DNA from: Sphingomonadaceae bacterium
GTDB taxonomy: Bacteria > Pseudomonadota > Alphaproteobacteria > Sphingomonadales > Sphingomonadaceae
Assembly: GCA_020850455.1 (NCBI GenBank)
Contig: JADZEQ010000008.1
Span: forward strand, 62,001 to 126,000
DNA: 64,000 bases
Direction of reading: 5' to 3'
In this document: piece after piece, positions 53,448 through 62,572 of the stretch
How positions within the stretch are numbered: the first letter of the stretch is position 1
Layout: each line of letters opens with the position of its first letter
The notes under the pieces: model-generated
Seen by the model: the letters and a program-made list of their open reading frames with translations, nothing else
Database searches by the model: none
What the model was told of the DNA's origin: nothing
Program-made: the position numbers and the translations under genes

Positions 53448-53987
53448 TCAGCGTCGCACGCGCGTCAATTGCGGGTTGAGCTGCATCACTTCGTCCAAAA
53501 AGGCCGAGGGCGCACGAAAATGGCTGCTCGCCCGATTGACGTTGAGGCCGAGCAGCACCGCCGCTTCCATGATAAAATGGACACAGTTGCGCCGCCGCAG
53601 ATTATAATTGGGCTGCGGTGCATTGGCCCATTGCGCGATAAATGCCTGTAATCGCGCATATTGCGCATCATTAAGGCGCAGCGCGAAATGCGGCTGCGAT
53701 GCCGGGCGCGCGACATAGCCCGCCGATAATCGCTCCATCTCCCCGCGTACCGAGCCCAAAAGCACCATCGGTGATATGCTGTGCGCGGTAAAACCGACGT
53801 TGGTGTCAACCACTTCTCCCGTCGCATCAATCCGCCCCTGCATCACCAAAAACGCATGCGGGTAATTTTGGTCGCGGCTGTGGCTCCAAAATGTCACCAG
53901 CACCTCCGCCTTCGCCGGAATGGCGATGAGGGCGGCAGCGAGGGCGAGAGCAGGCAGCAATAGCCGCAAAAAACGGATGGGGGCCAT
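53448..53987 (-). CDS. Secreted Cys/His protein, possible NlpC/P60-like or permuted papain-fold hydrolase
   Basis: 179 residues with a signal peptide (LALAAALIAIPAKAEV). Two candidate catalytic elements: 'NYPHAFLVMQG' (His44) and 'NLRRRNCVHFIMEAA' (Cys135, His137). The 'RNCVHF' motif is typical of permuted papain-like domains. It could act on envelope or lipid-linked substrates. The assignment rests on these motifs only. Convergent with glpX. Confidence 0.6.
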   Translation of the reverse strand: MAPIRFLRLLLPALALAAALIAIPAKAEVLVTFWSHSRDQNYPHAFLVMQGRIDATGEVVDTNVGFTAHSISPMVLLGSVRGEMERLSAGYVARPASQPHFALRLNDAQYARLQAFIAQWANAPQPNYNLRRRNCVHFIMEAAVLLGLNVNRASSHFRAPSAFLDEVMQLNPQLTRVRR

Positions 53988-54090
53988 GCCCCACCCTATC
54001 CACCCAAGCGCGGGCCTGCCAAGCAGTTTATGCTTGCGCCAGCAGCAGCGTTGCTGAAAACCCTGTCAGTAAGCAATGGGGAGAGGGCAG

Positions 54091-54903
54091 ATGACGGATC
54101 ACAAAGCCATTTTCATCAGCGGCGGGGGCAGCGGCATTGGCCGTGCCACCGCGCAATTGTTCGCTGCGCGCGGCTGGTTCGTGGGGCTGGGCGACGTCAA
54201 TGCGGCGGGCATGGCCGAAACCGCCGCGCTGTTGCCCACAGGTGCATCATCCCAACATCTGCTCGACGTACGCGATCTCGCGCAATGGCGGCGGGCAACC
54301 GACGAATTCGTCGCGGCAAGCGGCGGGCGGTTCGACGTGCTGTTCAACAATGCCGGCATTGGTTCGGGCGGCAAATGGGATGAACTCGACCCTGCCGAGG
54401 CGGACCGGCTGATCGATATTAATTTTCGCGGCGTCGTCAACGGCATTCACGCCGCGCGACCGCACCTCAAAAAGACACCGGGCAGCGCTATCGTCAACAC
54501 CGGGTCGGCGAGCGGATTTTACGGCACATCGGGGCTTTCGATATATTCGGCGACCAAATTTGCGGTGCGCGCCTTGACCGAGGCGCTCGATGTTGAATTC
54601 ACCCCCGATGGCATCATCGTGCGCGACATCATGCCCGGGTTTATCGACACCCCCCTCCTCTCCCGCGTGGTGCCGGGCAGCAATGAAACCAGCCGCGACC
54701 GGGTAATGGCCGCCGGGCTGGAATTTACGCCGGTCGAACAGGTCGCCGAAGCGGTGTGGAACGCCATTCAGGGTGACCGGGTACATACCCCGGTGGGTAA
54801 GACCGCGCGCCGCCTTGCCTTTACGATGCGCTGGCTGCCCGGTGCACTGCGCAAACGGATGAAGGCGGCGACGGGGCAAGGGAGCCTGCTCGGCAGTAAA
54901 TAA
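54091..54903 (+). CDS. Short-chain dehydrogenase/reductase
   Basis: 270 residues: 'ISGGGSGIGRATAQLFAARG', 'LFNNAGIGSGG', catalytic Ser in 'NTGSASGFYG' and 'YSATKFA' (Tyr/Lys). The C-terminal basic region (RRLAFTMRWLPGALRKRMK) may be a membrane-associated helix. ATG 54091 follows GAGAGGG. Substrate unknown. It converges with the PCD-like gene. Confidence 0.9.
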   Translation: MTDHKAIFISGGGSGIGRATAQLFAARGWFVGLGDVNAAGMAETAALLPTGASSQHLLDVRDLAQWRRATDEFVAASGGRFDVLFNNAGIGSGGKWDELDPAEADRLIDINFRGVVNGIHAARPHLKKTPGSAIVNTGSASGFYGTSGLSIYSATKFAVRALTEALDVEFTPDGIIVRDIMPGFIDTPLLSRVVPGSNETSRDRVMAAGLEFTPVEQVAEAVWNAIQGDRVHTPVGKTARRLAFTMRWLPGALRKRMKAATGQGSLLGSK

Positions 54904-54912
54904 GGCGCGGCA

Positions 54913-55206
54913 TCATCCGCGCAGCAAGGCATCGATAGCCGCTGCCATTTTGGCATCACGCGCCGACAGACCGTCGGCATCATGCGTGGTGAGGAGGATG
55001 GTGACACGGTTATAGACGTTCGACCATTCGGGGTGGTGATCCTGCACCTCTGCCAGCATCGCAACGCGCGTCATAAAGGCAAAGGCTGCGGAAAAATCAG
55101 CAAAGATACATTCCCGCACGATCGCATCGCGCACCGGTTCATGCCGCCAATCGGGGTGCGCCGCCAGCAAGCCTGCCCGTTCTTCATCCTGCAATTTCGC
55201 CACCAT
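54913..55206 (-). CDS. phhB: 4a-hydroxytetrahydrobiopterin dehydratase (PCD/DCoH)
   Basis: 97 residues. Recycles the pterin cofactor of aromatic amino acid hydroxylases. The motif '[28 protein letters not shown]' holds the two catalytic His and the following strand. ATG 55206 was used because an upstream start at 55236 lacks a ribosome binding site. No phenylalanine hydroxylase gene is nearby. Confidence 0.9.
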   Translation of the reverse strand: MVAKLQDEERAGLLAAHPDWRHEPVRDAIVRECIFADFSAAFAFMTRVAMLAEVQDHHPEWSNVYNRVTILLTTHDADGLSARDAKMAAAIDALLRG

Positions 55207-55256
55207 CGCCCGTCCCCGTCTTGCCGCTTGCGCCACATATAGTAGAGAGGGGGGCT

Positions 55257-55886
55257 ATGCCGCAAAGCGCCGCGCCGTGCCACGATATATTGCCCGTGAG
55301 TGGAACGGCACCCCTGTTGTCGTTTGCCGCGCTCGCCTGTGTGCGCGGCGACAATCTGCTATGGCGCGGCCTGTCGGGGGAGGTTGGCGCGGGCGGTGCA
55401 ATGCGCATCAGCGGCCCCAATGGCAGCGGCAAATCCAGCCTGTTGCGCGTGCTCGCGGGCCTTTTGCCCGCCGCGCATGGGCAGGTGGTGCGCCGCGCCG
55501 CCATCGGCCTTGCGGATGAGCGCGCCGCGCTCGATTCGGCGCTGCCGCTCGCCCATGCGCTGGGTTTTTGGGCGCGTATTTATGGCAAAAGAGCAAGCGA
55601 TGTCGCGCGCGCGCTGGATGCGCTGGCACTCACCCCGCTCCGCGATGTGCCGGTGGCTTATTTGTCCACCGGCCAGCGCCGCCGCGCGGGGCTGGTGCGC
55701 CTCCTGATAGCGGATGCGCCGCTCTGGCTGCTCGATGAGCCGACCAACGGGCTCGACAGCCAGTCCATCGCGCGATTGGAAACAATTATCGCCGCCCACC
55801 GGACAGCAGGCGGTGCGGTCATCATCGCCACCCATTTGCCCATCGCATTGGCGGGGGCGCAGGAAATCGCGCTCGGCGCGGCATGA
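55257..55886 (+). CDS. ccmA: CcmA, ATPase of the cytochrome c haem exporter
   Basis: 209 residues. Walker A 'GPNGSGKSS' (residues 53-61), signature 'LSTGQRRR', Walker B 'LWLLDEPTNGLD'. CcmAB works with CcmC/CcmD to release holo-CcmE in cytochrome c maturation, fitting the bc1 and cytochrome c genes here. ATG 55257 follows AGGGGGG. The stop overlaps ccmB by ATGA. ccmC is not in the window. Confidence 0.93.
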   Translation: MPQSAAPCHDILPVSGTAPLLSFAALACVRGDNLLWRGLSGEVGAGGAMRISGPNGSGKSSLLRVLAGLLPAAHGQVVRRAAIGLADERAALDSALPLAHALGFWARIYGKRASDVARALDALALTPLRDVPVAYLSTGQRRRAGLVRLLIADAPLWLLDEPTNGLDSQSIARLETIIAAHRTAGGAVIIATHLPIALAGAQEIALGAA

Positions 55887-56533
55887 GGGCGTGGCGCGCC
55901 ATTTTGACGGCGGACGTCGCGCGCGACCTGCGTTCGGGCAATTGGTGGCTGCCGGTCGCCTTTTTCTTGCTCGTCGCGCTCCTCTTTCCCTTTGGCGTCG
56001 GGCCGGATGTCCGCTTGCTCGCCGCAACGGGGGGCGGCATGGTCTGGGTAGCGGCGCTGCTCGCGACGCTCCTGCCGCTCGATCAGATTTTCAGTCGTGA
56101 TGCGGCATCGGGCGCGCTCGACCAATATGCGCTCCATGCGCTGAGTGAGGAGGGGTTGGTGCTGACAAAAATCCTCTCCCACCTCGTTAGTTTTGGCCTA
56201 CCCTTGTTCATCGCCGCCATTCCCGCCGCGGCGCTGCTCGGCCTCGGCGAAGCGCGCTGGGGCGGCCTGTTGTGCAGCCTTGCCATCGGCCTGCCCGGGC
56301 TGTCGGCGCTCGGCGTGACCATTGCGGCGGTAACGCTGGGGCAGCGCAGCCATGGTGCGCTTTCTGCTTTATTATTATTGCCGCTCGCCGTGCCGATATT
56401 GATTTTCGGTGCGGGCAGCCTTTCCGATGCGGGGCAGAGCGCGATTTACTATTTGGCGGCCTGCAGCCTGTCGGCGCTGGCCATCGCCCCCTTTGCCGCC
56501 GGTGCCGCCTTACGGGCAGCGCGCGAAAATTAA
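55883..56533 (+). CDS. ccmB: CcmB, membrane subunit of the cytochrome c haem exporter
   Basis: 216 residues with six membrane helices and the CcmB motif 'DQIFSRDAASGALDQYALHALSEEGLVLTKIL'. 'WLPVAFFLLVALLFPFGVGP' is the usual first helix. Coupled to ccmA by ATGA. The stop overlaps the convergent methyltransferase stop. Confidence 0.93.
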   Translation: MRAWRAILTADVARDLRSGNWWLPVAFFLLVALLFPFGVGPDVRLLAATGGGMVWVAALLATLLPLDQIFSRDAASGALDQYALHALSEEGLVLTKILSHLVSFGLPLFIAAIPAAALLGLGEARWGGLLCSLAIGLPGLSALGVTIAAVTLGQRSHGALSALLLLPLAVPILIFGAGSLSDAGQSAIYYLAACSLSALAIAPFAAGAALRAAREN

Positions 56534-57426
56534 CCCCTGCTCCAGCGCGCCCAGATGGCGGTCGGCAGGGTCAGTCCGCGCGCTTCCTCCACCACGCCCA
56601 ATTCGCCCGCCTCCACCCGTCCGCCGAGCGGGGCGAGCGCCTCTGCCAATAAATTGTGGAGCGCAATCGCCGACATGCGCACCGCATAAACAGTGAGGAA
56701 GAGCGCGCGTGACTGCGCATCGAGCAAAGGTGCCAGCGCGGCAATCAGGCGCGGTAAATCATATTCCAACTGCCAGATTTCGCCATCTGGCCCCCGACCA
56801 TATTTGGGTGGGTCGAGCAATATTGCATCATAGCGGCGGCCCCGACGCCCCTCCCGCTCCACAAATTTGACTGCATCATCCACCAGCCAGCGGATCGGCG
56901 CATCCGCCAGCCCCGACAGGGCGGCATTGGCGCGCGCGGCGGTTACCGATTTTTTGGAGGCATCGACATGCACAACCTCTGCCCCGCGCGCCGCCATGGC
57001 GAGCGAGGCAAGGCCGGTATAGCCAAAAAGGTTCAGAAATTTGGGCTGCGCCATCCCCGCCACTTCACCGCGCAGCCATGTCCACACCGGCGCCATGTCC
57101 GGGAAAAAGCCAAGGTGGCGAAAGGGGGTCAGTTCGGCGTTAAAGCGCACATCATCCCACGCCAGCGGCCACCCTTCGCGCGGGAGCGGGCGCAATATAT
57201 CCCAGCGTCCACCGCCATCGGCATCGGAGGCGGGGACAAAGCGCGCATCGGCGGCCCATTTGCCGGTCGCGGGTGTCCACATCGCCTGCGGTTCGGGGCG
57301 GATGATGCGATAAACGCCATAGCGTTCGATCTTTTGCCCATCGCCGCTGTCGAGCAACGCATAGTCCGCCCACGGCGCACCGGCGATTGTTTGCAGCGGC
57401 GGCACGGCTTGGATGGCGTCCGTCAT
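56530..57426 (-). CDS. Class I SAM-dependent methyltransferase (RlmI/RlmK-like)
   Basis: 298 residues. SAM-binding 'FLNLFGYTGLASLAMAARGAEVVHVDASKKSV' and the catalytic-site 'LLDPPKYGRG' resemble the RlmI/RlmK rRNA cytosine methyltransferases, but without the PUA domain at the N-terminus. The target base is not determined. Its start overlaps the thrC stop (ATGA). Confidence 0.82.
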   Translation of the reverse strand: MTDAIQAVPPLQTIAGAPWADYALLDSGDGQKIERYGVYRIIRPEPQAMWTPATGKWAADARFVPASDADGGGRWDILRPLPREGWPLAWDDVRFNAELTPFRHLGFFPDMAPVWTWLRGEVAGMAQPKFLNLFGYTGLASLAMAARGAEVVHVDASKKSVTAARANAALSGLADAPIRWLVDDAVKFVEREGRRGRRYDAILLDPPKYGRGPDGEIWQLEYDLPRLIAALAPLLDAQSRALFLTVYAVRMSAIALHNLLAEALAPLGGRVEAGELGVVEEARGLTLPTAIWARWSRG

Positions 57427-58814
57427 AAGCCGAGCACAAAGTCGCGCACCGCGCCATATTCACCGGGCAGGCGCGTCATATGTTCTGGCGCATCCATCAC
57501 ACCGGCGAGGCGCTGGGGCAGTGTCACATCGACACCGATGGCCGCGCGCACTGCATCGCCGAATTTCGCCGGATGCGCAGTGGCGAGGCTGACCAACGGC
57601 ACATCGCGCGGCAGGTCCGCCGCCGAAGTTTGCGCGGCGGCAAGCGCAATGGCGCTGTGCGGATCAACCATCTGTCCGGCATTTCGCCAGCCCCATTGCA
57701 TCGCCGCCGTCATGGCATCGCCATCCACCCGCGCACTCGAAAAAAGCTGCCCGATATGTGCCCGCTGCGCACCGGTCAGTTGGATGGCGCGGGCGCTGTC
57801 AAATTGCTGCATCTGCGCGGCCAATGCCGCACCATCGCGGCCATGCGCGTCGAACAACAGCCGTTCAAAGTTGCTCGACACCTGAATATCCATGCTGGGG
57901 CTGGCGGTCGGCACCACCGTCCCTGTTGCATAATCGCCGCTGGCAATCGCGCGGTGCAAAATATCATTGATGTTGGTGGCGACAATCAGTCGTTCGATGG
58001 GCAGGCCCATTTGGGCCGCCACATAGCCTGCAAACACATCCCCAAAATTGCCGGTCGGCACCGAAAAGGCAAGGCGGCGAGACGGCGCGCCGAGCCGCAC
58101 CGCGGCATAAAAATAATAGACGATCTGCGCCGCCAGACGCGCCCAGTTGATGGAATTGACCGCGCCAATGCGGTGGCGCGCGGTCACATCCGCATCCGCA
58201 AACAACCGTTTCACCATCGCCTGCGCATCGTCAAAGCTGCCGTCAATGGCTACAACATGGACGTTGGGTGCATCGACGCTGGTCATCTGCCGCCGCTGCA
58301 CATCGGACACCCGACCATCGGGATAGAGCATGCAAATCTGCATATGCGCGCGGCCCGCCACCGCGCGGATTGCCGCCGACCCGGTATCGCCCGACGTCGC
58401 CCCGACAATAGTGAGCGGGGCTTCATCACCCGTCAAAAAGCGTTCAAACAGGCGGCCAAGCAGTTGCAGCGCCACATCCTTGAACGCCAATGTCGGCCCA
58501 TGGAATAGTTCGAGCAGGAAATGCCGTTCATCCAATTGCACCAGCGGGGTCACCGCTGCATGGTCAAAACTGGCATAGGCACCGGCGGTCAGCGCCTGCA
58601 ATTCCCCGTCGTCGAGCACGCCTGCGGTAAAGGGCGCAAGGATGCGCGCCGCCGTCGCTGCATAGGAAAGCCCCGCGAGCGAGGCGATGTCGTCCGCCGA
58701 AAATTGCGGCCAATGCGTCGGCACAAACAGCCCGCCATCGCCCGCCAAACCGGCGAGCGTCGCGCCACGAAAATTGAGCGGTTGGGCCGCGCCACGGGTG
58801 GAGATATATTGCAT
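57423..58814 (-). CDS. thrC: Threonine synthase
   Basis: 463 residues. PLP enzyme turning phosphohomoserine into threonine. The PLP lysine is Lys112 in 'GPTLAFKDVALQLLG'; 'ATSGDTGSAAIRAVAGRA', 'DGSFDDAQAMVKRLF' and 'SVPTGNFGDVFAGY' are typical. Together with hom at 51 kb it supplies threonine. Coupled to the methyltransferase and downstream of SURF1 by 9 bp, as commonly seen in sphingomonads. Confidence 0.96.
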   Translation of the reverse strand: MQYISTRGAAQPLNFRGATLAGLAGDGGLFVPTHWPQFSADDIASLAGLSYAATAARILAPFTAGVLDDGELQALTAGAYASFDHAAVTPLVQLDERHFLLELFHGPTLAFKDVALQLLGRLFERFLTGDEAPLTIVGATSGDTGSAAIRAVAGRAHMQICMLYPDGRVSDVQRRQMTSVDAPNVHVVAIDGSFDDAQAMVKRLFADADVTARHRIGAVNSINWARLAAQIVYYFYAAVRLGAPSRRLAFSVPTGNFGDVFAGYVAAQMGLPIERLIVATNINDILHRAIASGDYATGTVVPTASPSMDIQVSSNFERLLFDAHGRDGAALAAQMQQFDSARAIQLTGAQRAHIGQLFSSARVDGDAMTAAMQWGWRNAGQMVDPHSAIALAAAQTSAADLPRDVPLVSLATAHPAKFGDAVRAAIGVDVTLPQRLAGVMDAPEHMTRLPGEYGAVRDFVLGL

Positions 58815-58823
58815 GGCGCGCGC

Positions 58824-59444
58824 TTAACCTTGGGGGGGCGATGCATCAAGCGCGACGTCACCATCCTCCCGCCAGCGGCGGCGCAGCGCCAGCGCATAAA
58901 TTATCGCCGCTGCACCTGCAAAGATGAACCATTGGATGGCGTAAAACAGGTGATTGTTCGGCGTATCCTTTGGGTCGGGCATGGCGTTGGCGACCAGCCC
59001 GGCCATCGGTTCCGCCGATACGATCCACGGCCCCTCCACTCCGGCGGGCGCAACAACACCCGATATGCGCCCCCCTGCCCATGCTGGTGTCGCCGGGTCA
59101 GTTGACCAGCCAACGACCGCACGCACGTGCGTCCCATCAGCCAAGGTGCAGCGCGCGACATGCGCAAAACCCGCGTCATCCATCGCATTGCGACCGGCAA
59201 TCGCCTGCCAATCGCGCGGGTCGCGGCAATCGATGCTGGCATGGCGGTATAGCGGTACTTGGCGAAGGCTGTGGCCCGGGTCGTTCAGCGGCGCGGTGAC
59301 TTGTTGCGCGGCGTGAAAGCGGGCAAGCATCCCTTCTTTCCAGTGCAGTCTTTCTATCTGCCAGATGCCGAGCGCCACCATCGTTGCCACGGCAGCCGCA
59401 ACCAGCAGGCTGGGCAAAATGGGGATGGCGCGACGTTCAGCCAT
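58824..59444 (-). CDS. SURF1 family cytochrome oxidase assembly protein
   Basis: 206 residues: N-terminal helix (ILPSLLVAAAVATMVALGIWQIERLHWK, the W-Q-x-x-R-x-x-W-K signature), periplasmic domain and C-terminal helix (HLFYAIQWFIFAGAAAIIYAL). SURF1 assists haem a insertion into CtaD. ATG 59444; the frame is open upstream to 59543 but overlaps DUF983. Start overlaps the DUF983 stop by 8 bp. Confidence 0.9.
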   Translation of the reverse strand: MAERRAIPILPSLLVAAAVATMVALGIWQIERLHWKEGMLARFHAAQQVTAPLNDPGHSLRQVPLYRHASIDCRDPRDWQAIAGRNAMDDAGFAHVARCTLADGTHVRAVVGWSTDPATPAWAGGRISGVVAPAGVEGPWIVSAEPMAGLVANAMPDPKDTPNNHLFYAIQWFIFAGAAAIIYALALRRRWREDGDVALDASPPQG

Positions 59445-59835
59445 TATCCTCACCCCCATGCACCGCTTCGCCCGCATCATGCCGATATTCCGCGTGGAGC
59501 AGCAACGCCTTGGACAGGCGCAAAGATGCGATGGTGGCGGCAATGATCAGCGGAACCCATAACAGCAAATGCACCCACCATGGCGGGCGAACCGCCAGTT
59601 GCAGCGTCACCGCGCCCGCCACCAACAGCCCACCGACAATCAGGATGAGCAAAGCCGCCGGGCCGTCGCCGACATTGGCCTTTTGAAAATCATAACCGCA
59701 TCCACGACAGGCAGGCGCAAAGCCGATCATGCTGTCAAACAAACCGGGTGCCCCGCAGCGCGGGCAGCGTGCGGAAAGGGCGGCAAGGAATATATCCTGC
59801 CGCCCCTTGCCATTTGCCAGATTGTCCCGGGTCAT
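59437..59835 (-). CDS. DUF983 membrane protein
   Basis: 132 residues with two membrane helices and two CxxC pairs, 'CPRCGAPGLF' and 'CRGCGYDF', followed by 'VGDGPAALLILIVGG', the DUF983 signature. The cysteines could bind zinc or copper. Always next to cytochrome oxidase genes in alphaproteobacteria, so an assembly role is likely. 18 bp after ctaE. Confidence 0.88.
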   Translation of the reverse strand: MTRDNLANGKGRQDIFLAALSARCPRCGAPGLFDSMIGFAPACRGCGYDFQKANVGDGPAALLILIVGGLLVAGAVTLQLAVRPPWWVHLLLWVPLIIAATIASLRLSKALLLHAEYRHDAGEAVHGGEDNG

Positions 59836-59853
59836 GCCCGTCCTATCAATCGG

Positions 59854-60717
59854 TCAGCCGTGAACCGGCGCACCCCAGCCGCCCCAGACATAGACGACGA
59901 TGAACAGGAACAACCACACCACGTCGACGAAATGCCAATACCAAGCCGCTGCCTCAAAGCCGAAATGCTGCTGCGGGGTGAAGTGGCCCTTGTACGAACG
60001 GATCAGGCAGACGATCAGGAAAATTGTGCCGACAATGACGTGAAAGCCGTGAAAGCCGGTCGCCATGAAAAAGGCCGAGCCATAATTTAGTCCGCTGAAC
60101 GGAAAGGGCGCGTGCATATATTCATAGGCCTGAATCGAGCTGAAAAGCAGGCCAAGCAAAATCGTCAGCCACAGCCCATTGATCAGCCCCTTGCGATCGC
60201 CCTTGAGCAAAGCATGGTGCGCCCAAGTGACCGTCGTCCCCGAACAGAGCAAGATCAGCGTGTTGATCAGCGGCAAGTCAAAGGCGTCGATAACTTCCAG
60301 CCCCTTGGGCGGCCATTGCATTAGCGCCGATGCACCATCCTGCCCGATCATATTGGTCGTCGCGCCATCGGCAAATTGGAGCGCGGTGGGGAAGAGTGAA
60401 AAGTCAAACCATGCCCAGAACCAGCCGACAAAGAACATGACTTCGGACGCGATGAACAGCAACATGCCATAACGCAGGTGGAGTTGGACCACCGGTGTAT
60501 GGTCCCCCGCATGCGCTTCGCGCACCACGTCCGCCCACCAGAAATAAAAGGTGGCGAGCACCAGCGCGATGCCAAGGCCAAGCACCCACATGCCCGCGGG
60601 CACAGCGTGCATCGCCATAACCCCGCCGCCGAGCATGATGAAGGCAGCGAGCGAGCCGATGAGCGGCCAGATGCTCGGTTCTACGAGGTGATAGTCATGC
60701 TGCTTTTGCCCGGCCAT
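59854..60717 (-). CDS. ctaE: Cytochrome c oxidase subunit III
   Basis: 287 residues with seven membrane helices. 'HDYHLVEPSIWPLIGSLAAF', 'YGMLLFIASEVMFFVGWFWAWF' and 'ATGFHGFHVIVGTIFL' plus 'AAWYWHFVDVVWLFLFIVVYVWG' are typical of aa3-type subunit III. Upstream AAAGG. Lies between ctaG and DUF983. Confidence 0.95.
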   Translation of the reverse strand: MAGQKQHDYHLVEPSIWPLIGSLAAFIMLGGGVMAMHAVPAGMWVLGLGIALVLATFYFWWADVVREAHAGDHTPVVQLHLRYGMLLFIASEVMFFVGWFWAWFDFSLFPTALQFADGATTNMIGQDGASALMQWPPKGLEVIDAFDLPLINTLILLCSGTTVTWAHHALLKGDRKGLINGLWLTILLGLLFSSIQAYEYMHAPFPFSGLNYGSAFFMATGFHGFHVIVGTIFLIVCLIRSYKGHFTPQQHFGFEAAAWYWHFVDVVWLFLFIVVYVWGGWGAPVHG

Positions 60718-60789
60718 GTGCGCCTTTCCCCTTCAAACTTTTGTCCTTGCGGCCACGCGCGCGCGCGAACCGTGCACAGATTCAGCCCC

Positions 60790-61353
60790 TTACCCGCCCG
60801 TGGCCGCTTCGTCCACCGGGAAGAAGGTATAAGATAGCGTAATTTCACGCACATCGCGCGCGTCGGGATCCTCCAATATCTTGGGGTCCACATAATAGAC
60901 GACGGGCATGCGAATTTCCTCACCCGGTGCCAAAGTCTGCTGGGTAAAGCAGAAACATTGTATCTTGGCGAAATAGGGTCCGGCCTGTGAAGGGGTGACG
61001 TTGAATGTCGCGGTTGCGGTGATTGTCCGGTTGGTGAGGTTCTTGGCAACAAAGATCATCAAATCGCGTTGACCGATGGATAGTGTATCGCGCGGCCGTT
61101 CGGGGCGAAATGTCCAACCGAGGCCGGGCGCTGTGTTCGAATCGAAACGTACCGAAATCGTCTGATTATCGATGACCGGCACTGCCGATGCCGTTTCCTC
61201 ACTCACCCGCATGGTGGTGCCGGCAAAGCCGGTCACCTGACAAAATAGGCGATAGAGCGGCACGGCGGCAAAACCCAAACCGACCATCGCCAGCGCCAAT
61301 AGTGCCGCGAGCGCCGCCGTGCGGTTCTTGCCCCGGGCGATCAGATGCATCAT
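60790..61353 (-). CDS. ctaG: CtaG/Cox11-type copper insertion protein
   Basis: 187 residues: one N-terminal helix (AALLALAMVGLGFAAVPLYRLFCQVTG) and a periplasmic domain with the copper cysteines in 'KIQCFCFTQQTLAPGE' (CFC). It delivers copper to CuB of subunit I. The first Met codon overlaps the stop of the preceding small gene. Confidence 0.95.
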   Translation of the reverse strand: MMHLIARGKNRTAALAALLALAMVGLGFAAVPLYRLFCQVTGFAGTTMRVSEETASAVPVIDNQTISVRFDSNTAPGLGWTFRPERPRDTLSIGQRDLMIFVAKNLTNRTITATATFNVTPSQAGPYFAKIQCFCFTQQTLAPGEEIRMPVVYYVDPKILEDPDARDVREITLSYTFFPVDEAATGG

Positions 61354-61514
61354 CGCGTCGCCAACCCCATTTTGGCCATGGTGACAGCGAAAACAAGCGC
61401 AACAAATGCGAGGAGGATCAGCGCCATGACCCGCGCGCGCGCGCGCTGGCGGCGGCGATATTCATCCATATCAAAATCGCTATCGCTTTGGCGATGTTCG
61501 TCGATATCGGTCAT
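61350..61514 (-). CDS. Small single-pass membrane protein between ctaB and ctaG
   Basis: 54 residues, too short for most gene callers: an acidic N-terminus (MTDIDEHRQSDSDFDMDE), an Arg-rich stretch (YRRRQRARARV), and one membrane helix (MALILLAFVALVFAVTMAKMG). ATG 61514, preceded by AAGGAC; the stop TGA overlaps the ctaG start. A small CoxF-like protein often occupies this place in alphaproteobacterial oxidase operons; assignment is by position. Confidence 0.75.
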   Translation of the reverse strand: MTDIDEHRQSDSDFDMDEYRRRQRARARVMALILLAFVALVFAVTMAKMGLATR

Positions 61515-61527
61515 CACAATCCGGTCC

Positions 61528-62505
61528 TTATTGCGCCAGCTTCTCTGCCATCAAGGTCAGGAACAGCAAAAAGAGATAGAGGATGGAAAAATAGAATAGC
61601 CGCTTTTCCGGGCGCATCCTATCCCCCGCCACCTCTTGACGAAAGCCGACATGGACGGCCAGAACAAGGAAGATGGCGCTCATCACCCCGGCCACCCACG
61701 CGAAAAGCGCGCCCGCTTGGCCGAGCGCGGGTATCGCCATCGCGCATGCAATCATCGGCAATGTGTAGACGAATATGTGGCGGCGCGTTGACCGTTCGCC
61801 CGCGACCACCGGCAGCATGGGGATGTTGGCAGCAGCATAATCGGTCCGCACGAACAGCGACAGCGCCCAGAAATGCGGCGGCGTCCACAAGAATATCAGC
61901 GCGAACAACATCCATGGCAGCGACGGGATGGCCCCATCCCAGCCGATTGAGCCTGTGGCCGCTGCCCAGCCGATCAGCGGCGGAAAAGCCCCTGCCGCGC
62001 CGCCGATGACAATATTCTGCGCGGTGCGAGGCTTCAGCCAGATGGTATAGATGATGAGGTAGAACAAAATGGATGTCGCCAAAACGGCGGCAGCCAGCCA
62101 ATTGGTGGCAAAGCCCAATAGCAGCACCGAAAATACGCCCAAGCCGACGCCAAAGTGCAGCGCCGACACTTTTTCCATCCGTCCACCCGGCAATGGACGC
62201 GTAGCGGTGCGGCGCATCGCGGCATCCACATCCACCTCATACCATTGGTTGAGCGCACCCGACGCCCCTGCCCCCAGTGCGATGGCGACAATCGCCGCGA
62301 CACCGAGCGCCGGGGGAATGGCGACGGGCGCGACCACCATACCGACCAGCGCGGTAAAAATGGCGAGGCTCATCACGCGCGGCTTGGTCAGCGCCCAAAA
62401 ATCCTGCCATTCGGCGGGCATGCGCCGCGTCGCATCACCATGATGGGGCGATGGGGCAACGGGCATGGGTGCGAATGGCTCTGGTGCCGACATTGAGATA
62501 TCCAT
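61528..62505 (-). CDS. ctaB: Protohaem IX farnesyltransferase
   Basis: 325 residues with eight to nine membrane helices. It makes haem O from haem B. The first prenyl motif '[21 protein letters not shown]' (N-x3-D-x3-D) is intact, as is '[30 protein letters not shown]'. ATG 62505 was preferred; ATG 62493 is a close alternative. The upstream open frame to 62790 runs antisense to nothing conserved-looking and is the ctaD tail. Confidence 0.93.
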   Translation of the reverse strand: MDISMSAPEPFAPMPVAPSPHHGDATRRMPAEWQDFWALTKPRVMSLAIFTALVGMVVAPVAIPPALGVAAIVAIALGAGASGALNQWYEVDVDAAMRRTATRPLPGGRMEKVSALHFGVGLGVFSVLLLGFATNWLAAAVLATSILFYLIIYTIWLKPRTAQNIVIGGAAGAFPPLIGWAAATGSIGWDGAIPSLPWMLFALIFLWTPPHFWALSLFVRTDYAAANIPMLPVVAGERSTRRHIFVYTLPMIACAMAIPALGQAGALFAWVAGVMSAIFLVLAVHVGFRQEVAGDRMRPEKRLFYFSILYLFLLFLTLMAEKLAQ

Positions 62506-62572
62506 AAAATCCAAGGGGCGCGCCACAGACCTGCCGCAGCGCGCCCCCCATTTTTCGTTTAGCGCGCGCGCA

